64,000 nucleotides of DNA from Balanoglossus misakiensis (Eukaryota; Hemichordata). Shown one piece after another: positions 57,151-64,000 of this stretch; positions within the stretch are counted from its first letter, which is position 1, and each line of letters begins with the position of its first letter. A program made the position numbers and the translations under genes. The notes under the pieces were generated by a model. It had not been told where the DNA came from. It saw only the letters and a list, made by a program, of their open reading frames with translations, and ran no database searches. The stretch is taken from contig CM082597.2 of assembly GCA_040954595.2 (NCBI GenBank), forward strand, positions 8,432,001 through 8,496,000, read 5' to 3'.

Positions 57151-60100
57151 CTGAATGTTGCAAATGAAAAAGACAGATGATGTGAGAGGTGCCAAAATAT
57201 TATGTGTTGTATTTCTAAAATTGAGAAGGCATTCGTGACTTCAAAATAGTACATGAATATATAACATATTCAGGGGACATCTTTACTCCGTTGTCAACAA
57301 CCTTCTTTCATGTCAAGACAGTCATAAATAATTTCAATGCCATGCATTCCTTTATCTGTGTATACTAATGAAATTGGTAAAAATAATCTCATACAAAAGT
57401 CATCGCGACATTAAACGCTCGAATCATGCAAATATTGTCCATGAAACATTCGGATATAATAATTCGACCCCCTTTGTATGTACACGGCACTAAGATGACA
57501 CATGCAAAGGCAAGCAGACGAATATGGTCTTCAAACAACTTGACTATTATTTATAGTTTCACTTAGTTTTAACCCTATATAACCCAACGGAATGTTCATG
57601 TCCACACTGGAGTTTAGGCGCTGCAATAGTTACAGTCATTGTTCCTTCTCTTCCTATACACTGCAGGACCATCATTTAGCCGTCTTGTGGCGGAACAATA
57701 CAACTTTTGTTTCAATTATCCATTTACCGAAAGCAACAAGAGATGGTCCATTACACATACAGGCATTTCCAATGTGACTTCCTTCCAACGCGGATAAATG
57801 TAATTACCATGTGTATGCATTTGTCGATTTTCCATGTATCATGGCATATGTTGAATGTATACACGCCACAAAACTACAAAGGTGGTCAACTATGCAGGAA
57901 AAGAAAATTTATAAACGAGATTTATCGCTGATGTCTCAAAATACTTACCGTTATCCTCGCAAACTAAATTCATTGGATTATCACAGTAGCCAGTGAACCA
58001 TTTACATTTACTTGAGTTACACCTGTATAAAGATTCACTGTTCAACGCTTATTGAAGTTTACAATGTTTCCAATGATCAATATACGGTGTGTAGAATGAT
58101 CTCTATAGAATGGCCTTATGACCAACCTGCACAGTTGGCATTATCGAACAAAAATCATTAAACGTGCAGCCATACCCTGGCTATTTTTTCCAAAATTGTT
58201 GAATATTTAAGTCAAATTTGGTATGGACATGGTTCCCATAAATTTCTTACATCCACTGTCTATTGTTCTGTAAGGCCCATGTTGGAATGATATTGCAATC
58301 AGCGTTAGCTGTAAAGCATCATGCTCAAATTGTGCTTTGCAATTCAGACGATATAGCAGGTAAAATTAGTTACCAAAACATAGTACTTAAACTTGCCAAA
58401 ATACCAGAAATAATGCAAAGATATTGATTTTCAGCAGCATATTGTAACCTTTGGGATACGAAAACGAAACAATACACACTTATTCAAATCATTCAACTGC
58501 CATCATTTCTCCTATGCAATCTCCTATGAAAGTTCCAACGCTATAACAGTTAACGCCATGAAAGCAATGACAAACTATATCTTTTGTCTGGCACTGTGGA
58601 CAATGGTTTGAACCGACTCACTTTACGTAAATACATGATCCGACGTCAAGATTCTGGTTGGGAGCAAAACGCGTATGTTCCAATATCTCACCGCTGCTTG
58701 TCTTCACAGAGCCATCTGCCGTGACGGTGGCATCAATCCATAATTCTTGCTTCCGTCGACCGCAAATAAAGGACACACAGTACTGGTCGATTTTCCATTC
58801 AGTGGTATCAGTTAGAAGACGCATCCCAAACTTCTCACATAGCTGGTATGTAGCCTTCATACCATTCCGTGTGGTAGTTAGGTCGAAAGATGCTGTAGAT
58901 TAGAAAACAACGCTCGTTCTTTCCCGTCAAATCCCTTGTAAAGCAAAACACGTTCCAAATCGTCCGTTGCACGAATAATCATTTTGCGGGGGAAAGTGAA
59001 ATAAAACTAAGTGCAAAAGTCGGAAAATCCAATCTTTTAGGAGTTGGGTCTCTAGCCGATAAATCCAGCCTGCTTGGAAGCCTTATAGCCCTACGTGTTC
59101 CCGTCGTGGCGGCGGTGTAACGCCAGGAACACACATACCTGCACGCGGGGCTAGGAAGCCCTACAAGTTCACCAGTAAGATCGCAATGTTCCTCAGTATC
59201 AGAATTTGTCTTGCCTTTTACAACTAGTTTCCGTGGTTACGCGTAAATTTTATTTAAAAACTTAACCACAACATAATGTCGAAATTTATGAACATGTAGG
59301 GCTATTGTAGGTAATATCGAAAATCCCCCTCCCCCCCTCGCGTGTCATGAGACATATGCCTACCGGTAATCCGTTTCCCGATGCGCGCCTGTCACTTGCC
59401 CGCCTCCGATGTTGTCAAACTCCTGAAACGAACTTTCAGCTGGCCCGGGCGGCCGTAAAAGCAATGCGAACTTGACATTCACTTATATATGAACATCACA
59501 TTGAATTGAATGCATGTACTTTAAGAATAAAACTACAGATATTGTTACAATTGCAATAAATGTCAAGATCAATTGCCTATTTTTCTCCATATCTGGTTAT
59601 GTCGTGTTTTTGTATCTCCCACAAACAGAGAAAAATGACCAGTATAGGTCTAGTTTGTCCAGTGATATAAACATGTTGTAGAATGCAAAATACAACAACA
59701 TGAAACTTATGTGCAAAGAACTTCAATAAACTATAACTTACTTGCATTTTCACATAAAATGGGATGTCTCATCAAACAGTCAAGATAGCCCCACTGTTTA
59801 TTTCTGTGAATTAAAAAGTTATGAAAGTATATTAACGTTTCACCACGCCAGTCAACCCGTGCATCTCTCAAACTATAGAGAAACGTTTTCTACATTTTCC
59901 CCTCAATTTGATTAAAACCCGGAGATAATTGAGAATTAGGTGAACTTGATCTAAAAAAATATAAAAAAATAAACAAATGTGGTAAAATATTGCACCACAT
60001 TTTGGTGTTCAAAGTTAACGATGAGACGAAACTGGAATATCTCAAACTTGCAGAATGAAATTTCCCATAAACTCGAGGTATATGGGGGTGCAATTGCCAA

Positions 60101-60809
60101 TAATGTTCTTCAGTCTGAAGACATTGCCAATTGCAACATCTGGATCTCATTCAAATGTAAATCTATTCTGTCCCTACTGATATATTTCAAAGATGGCATA
60201 CCTCTGCACTTGATTCCCTGTGGTTGATATAAGTTAAGCAATATTAAAATGACAACACAAAAACATTATTTTTCATATTTAAATATATTGTCCAAACGCT
60301 CAACTCACTTCAGTGAGGCGCACTTTCCTAATTTCCTTTCAACCTGCGGCTTGTACATGTAGGTCAAAATGTCCCCGTCTCTTGTGACTACGTTTCCGTT
60401 GTCAATTAACTGTCCATCTATCCAGAACCACTTGCCTGAGATGCTTCGTTCCTTTAAAGTTTTTACTATAGCTGCGTGTTTTTCTTCGCTGTCCACTTTA
60501 ACAAGGCGAAGACCTAATCGCTCACAAAAATTGTAAGCTGTAGCGTGATCCGTCCACCCGTAAACGATGTTGCAATCTGGATATCAAATCGTTAATCTTA
60601 TTACAATCATACATGAAACAATGATAACATTCATGAGCTTCTGTTTTGAGGAACTTCAAACTTTCTGAACACGCCAAACACAAAATTAGTGTCTTACCTG
60701 CTTGCTGCAGTAAAGTCATCGACAACATCACGAATGCAGCGACGAGCGTTAACTTCAAAGGTATTTCACGACAGTCTTGTAACATTTTACAGCTTCTCAG
60801 GCACGCCAT
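52595..60809 (-). CDS. Lectin/polycystin-like gene A: signal peptide, two CTLDs, GAIN and half GPS
   Basis: Twelve exons: 60698-60809, 60309-60576, 59742-59803, 58622-58892, 57949-58022, 57080-57150, 55500-55596, 54707-55041, 54300-54408, 53798-53922, 53223-53451, 52595-52680. All GT-AG, phases consistent, no stop, 1839 nt (613 codons). It is collinear with gene B exon for exon, and is the most compact copy because only one large element (H3) sits in it. The protein would be a secreted or surface receptor ectodomain of polycystin/REJ type with paired lectin domains. As in gene B, the second half of the GPS and membrane exons were not found; homology with B ends near 51.37 kb. Confidence 0.85.
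55787..56974. mobile_element. Harbinger-like non-autonomous element H3
   Basis: Ends GGGACCGTTCAGTTTTTACG and complement, TTA on both sides (55784-55786 and 56975-56977), two subrepeat units, G and C tracts at the subtermini. It sits in the intron of gene A between the exons at 57080 and 55596; gene B lacks it. Confidence 0.9.
57949..58892 (-). CDS. Gene A: second C-type lectin domain (2 exons)
   Basis: Exon 58622-58892 has YQLCEKFGMRLLTDTTEW, LWIDATVTADGSVKT and VGSCIYVK. Exon 57949-58022 adds CKWFTGYC and LVCEDN. Paired cysteines complete the CTLD. The junction codon is lysine. Confidence 0.8.
59742..60576 (-). CDS. Gene A: first C-type lectin domain (2 exons)
   Basis: Exon 60309-60576 has ATAYNFCERLGLRLVKVD, FWIDGQLIDNGNVVT and GKCASLK. 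Exon 59742-59803 adds KQWGYLDC and ILCENA. This domain is more diverged from B than the GAIN part is. Confidence 0.8.
60698..60809 (-). CDS. Gene A: signal-peptide exon
   Basis: Starts MACLRSCKMLQDCREIP, then a hydrophobic core (LTLVAAFVMLSMTLL) and QQA, donor GTAAGAC. The ATG context is GCCATGG on the coding strand flank. Confidence 0.85.
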
Positions 60810-60837
60810 GGTTGCGAGTTTGCGGCTAATCTGCGAG

Positions 60838-60845
60838 CATTTTAT
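60838..60845 (-). promoter_or_regulatory. TATA-like box of gene A
   Basis: ATAAAATG on minus about 30 bp upstream of the ATG, next to GCTCGCAGATTAGCCGC shared with gene D. The implied 5' leader is very short. Confidence 0.45.
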
Positions 60846-61406
60846 GAACCAACATCTCAGAAAGAGATTAGGGGCTAAATGGAGATGCTACGCCGTGTTA
60901 CTTTATTTGTGCGTAATACCAGCTACCGCCTGGGGTTGTTCGGACCAACCAACCGGAACGTTGATGCGTCAATTGCCCCAACTCCTACACGCTTTGTCGA
61001 GTCAGTTCATCACAGGCCTTGCATCAGGATAATAATAATAATATCATAGATAACATATAATGATCATTATTGACACTGTACAGTAAACGCTGAAGACACC
61101 GTATACCGTATACGACAACGCTTTGAACATTAATTCATTTAACTGATGTGTTATTGAGAAATGTGAATGGTTCACTGGCGACTGTAATATAAAATAGAAC
61201 GTGTTCGCGAGGATAACAGTTAAAGCATTCTTGATACGTCAGCAAAAAGTTGAAATCATACGTGTTCACTTTACTGCATATTTGACCACCTGTATATAGT
61301 CCTGCCGTGTGCATACTTTCAATATGCCATTATACATGGAACTTAGACAAAGGCATACTCATGATAAATGCATTTACCCACGTGTAAGGAAGAGGCATTC
61401 AAAATG

Positions 61407-62684
61407 TTTAATGTTTAATTGATGGTTCGGCATCTCGCGATGAATCTTGTATGAGATTTTCCACCCTATTTCATTAAGTACTCACCAGTTAATGCGTGAC
61501 TTTACTCTTTATGTATTAATGACTGTCATAAAATGAAAAGGAACGAATGAATATGAAACTTGTTGCTCCCGGTTTTGGATAAATTAAACAAAAGTGGTAT
61601 TAATCATCAAAGTGTCATAACCAGCGGACATTATGTAAAAAACATTTGTCGGACCCAGTTAAAGGAAATTCAGCATATTGTCTCGAAACACATTTTTCTC
61701 TTGAATGCACATTCGATATATATGTTTAATGCCTTGCCTTTAACGCCTTCTTCACATAAGTTTTCCCAGATATCTACATTTAAAAATTGATCGTCTGCCA
61801 CTGTGTAGAGAATGCAAAATTTTCTAAAGCTTTGTAACAAACCTCATCAAGGAATAGTTATTTGATAGTCTCGTCGTGTCTTCATTTAATGATGAGAAAC
61901 ATTCGTAGAGTCTGTCTGGTCAGGGTGGCGGTTGGGATGTAGGAGAGACGGGGACACGTGTAGAGTATAAAATTCAACGCCGATGACTTTATTAGCTCTG
62001 CTGTCACTTGGGTCAGCAGAGCTGTAGCAGTAGGTTGATAAGTGTCCGTCCGTCGTCCGTCGTCTGTCTTCCATCGTCCGTCGTTTAATGTTTAATGTTT
62101 AATGTTTAATTGATGGTTCTGCATCTCGTGATGAATCTTGTATGAGATTTTCCACCCTATTTCATTAAGTACTCACCAGTTAATGCGTGACTTTACTATT
62201 TATGTATTAATGACTGTCATAAAATGAAAAGGAACGAATGAATATGAAACTTGTTGCTCCCGGTTATTGGATAAATTAAACAAAAGTGGTATTAATCATC
62301 AAAGTGTCATAACCAGCGGACATTATGTATAAAACATTTGCCGGACCCAGTTAAGGGAAATTCAGCATATTGTCTCGAAACACATTTTTCTCTTGAATGC
62401 ACATTCGATATATATGTTTAATGTCTTGCCTTTAACGCCTTCTTCACATAAGTTTTCCCAGATATCTACATTTAAAAATTTATCGTCTGCCACTGTGTAG
62501 AGAATGCAAACTTTTCTAAAGCTTTGTAACAAACCTCATCAAGGAATAGTTATTTGATAGTCTCGTCGTGTCTTCATTCAATGATGAGAAACATTCGTAG
62601 AGTCTGTCTGGTCAGGGTTGCCGTTGGGATGTAGGAGAGACGGGGACACATGTAGAGTATAACATTCAACGCCTATGACTTTAT
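61407..62684. repeat. Tandem duplication, 691-bp period
   Basis: The sequence from about 61407 to 61995 recurs at 62098-62684 with few differences (period 691 bp, e.g. TGATGGTTC at 61420 and 62111). Between them lie an AGCTCTGCTG / CAGCAGAGCT hairpin, a CGTCCGT microsatellite and TTTAATG repeats. Parts (GTGTCATAACCAGCGG) also occur upstream of gene D at 19730, so this is old 5' flank of the paralogue family. Confidence 0.85.
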
Positions 62685-62689
62685 TTTAA

Positions 62690-64000
62690 AAAGGACCGGC
62701 CATAGACATACAGGACAAGATTTGTAGTCCAGCCTTGACCAATAAAGAACCGCGCTCAAAAGATATCTACTTGCTACAAATTATGACAAAAATCATTCAA
62801 TGATACAAGTCATATTTGAAAAGACATCTAAAATAATCTTGAACAACAAACCATAACTTCTGCAGAATGCGTTTCGTGTTGTCACCTGTTAGGACCAATC
62901 GAACGCCCCTGTGCTAAACGTGGCATCGTCCATCAGATGTGACGATTTCCACAATTGTCTTGAAAGCACTCAGTGTTTTTTTTTTTCGTATTGTGGGTAT
63001 TTGGACTCACTAGCAAGGAATTGTGGGTAGTTGATGTTAAATTCAAGGATAGTAATACAGAACTATACATTTAAAGACTTTCTAACAAAACATATCAGAT
63101 ATATTCTCATAAGATATATAAAATACTGCTATTCATACACGATATAAAATACATTTTTAGAATACTTGTGTGTATTTGAATACAAGTACATTGGTTAGAA
63201 TATTACCAGTGGTATAAATTTTTGTATATAATTTTTTTTTCTTGACAGCCAAAAAGCTTTGAGAGAAGAATTTGTTTAAGGCAAACTGTAGTTAATAAGA
63301 AATAATTTTGCAAAATACGTTCATGATTTATAAAAGTGACTCCTACTTCATTTGTTTTTACCGTAAAGATCCAAATTGATTGATTGGATATTTCTAGTTT
63401 GTAATCAATATTGAAAAAACTGGCTACCATTAATTTTCAGCAACTATTGAGTGTAGTGTTCATCTTCCCATATGGTCACACTGTGAACAGCGCCCCAACT
63501 GGCCAGAATGTCAACACATCTGCCCAAATTCCAGGCGGACATTACAAGACTGTGGTCGATCAATCTGGTCATCATGTTTTGTCCCATATTCGTTTGTTGG
63601 CTGCACGTTTTGGACAAAGCACACAGTTTCAAACTATGTGCATGATCTAGCGTCCTGATGATAACAACTTTGAACTGAAAGATTCTGTGGAGATTTAGTC
63701 ACATGGGTGTGTTACCATCAGCCAATCAGAAGTCTCAGATTCACTGCTTTATTCTTCACTACAGACACATCAAGCCATTAAACATAGGGTTTGTTTTGGC
63801 ACGGAATGTAATTTGTAACTTCTATTCTCAGAAATAAATTGTTATGATATGCCACTATCATTGCCTGTAATCTCACTACAGCATACCTGCAGCATACCAC
63901 ATGCATTACTTTGATAGAGCGCCCTCTAGCAGAGTTCATATGACATTGTAAGGTCATGTTTTTCCCGCGTTGTTCATGGCTGCCATCTTGTTTTAGCAGA
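62690..64000. other. No gene recognised to the right edge
   Basis: Around 62880-62975 a short block resembles 21360-21440 and 52130-52210 (CCCCTGTGCTAAACGTGG). The remainder is AT-rich with short chance frames. At the edge (63920-64000) AGAGCGCCCTCTAG followed by ATGGCTGCCATCTTG resembles the outer part of the E1 inverted repeat, possibly another transposon end. Confidence 0.4.

Noticed and set aside
59090-59165. U1-like small RNA (AACACACATACCTG)
   Set aside because: Only a few bases resemble a U1 5' end, and no Sm site or stem-loops follow; the same words occur in a transposon at 4050.
63411-63650. 79-codon plus frame near the right edge
   Set aside because: No domain, no paralogue, overlapped by an equally long minus frame.

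Overview
This window is eukaryotic and almost certainly from a marine invertebrate animal. Genes are cut into short exons with GT-AG introns. Recognisable domains are metazoan: VWFC, paired C-type lectin domains (CTLD), and a polycystin/REJ-type GAIN-GPS region. The non-coding DNA is packed with DNA transposons. A lancelet, hemichordate or echinoderm is my best guess from the CTLD plus polycystin-like combination and the ISL2EU-type transposons, but the species cannot be fixed from sequence alone.

Layout. 0-2 kb (+): a decayed multi-exon gene of a family I cannot name. 2.9-6.6 kb (-): exons of a multi-VWFC secreted protein, interspersed with small transposons, among them a non-autonomous Mutator-like element with a 9-bp target duplication (3397-4627). 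6.8-12.3 kb and 12.5-18.5 kb: two adjacent large DNA transposons of ISL2EU type. Each carries a THAP/DDE_Tnp_4 transposase and a SAP/SWIM/YqaJ-like nuclease in tail-to-tail orientation; the two elements lie in opposite orientation to each other, and both are damaged. In the first, the ~490-bp terminal inverted repeats each carry the same tiny start-codon exon and splice donor, so both genes appear to begin with the same duplicated first exon.

18.9-60.8 kb (-): a tandem array of four paralogues. The full form (genes A and B) is signal peptide, CTLD, CTLD, then a polycystin-type GAIN region ending in the first half of a GPS motif, over 12 exons whose phases all join (613 and 619 codons). Gene D keeps only its first two exons and is cut off by the second ISL2EU element. 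Gene C keeps the signal peptide and both CTLDs, but its signal-peptide exon is split by a 4.9-kb TTAA-flanked insertion. Comparing paralogues gives empty sites for many transposons: three TWA-flanked Harbinger-like elements with long G tracts, a 4.9-kb element with ATA duplications (25605-30519), a fold-back with GTTTT duplications, and several TTAA elements. Shared insertions show that B and C are the most recent duplicates over their 5' halves.

61-64 kb: a tandem duplication and anonymous DNA; I see no convincing gene. No tRNA, rRNA or CRISPR was recognised.
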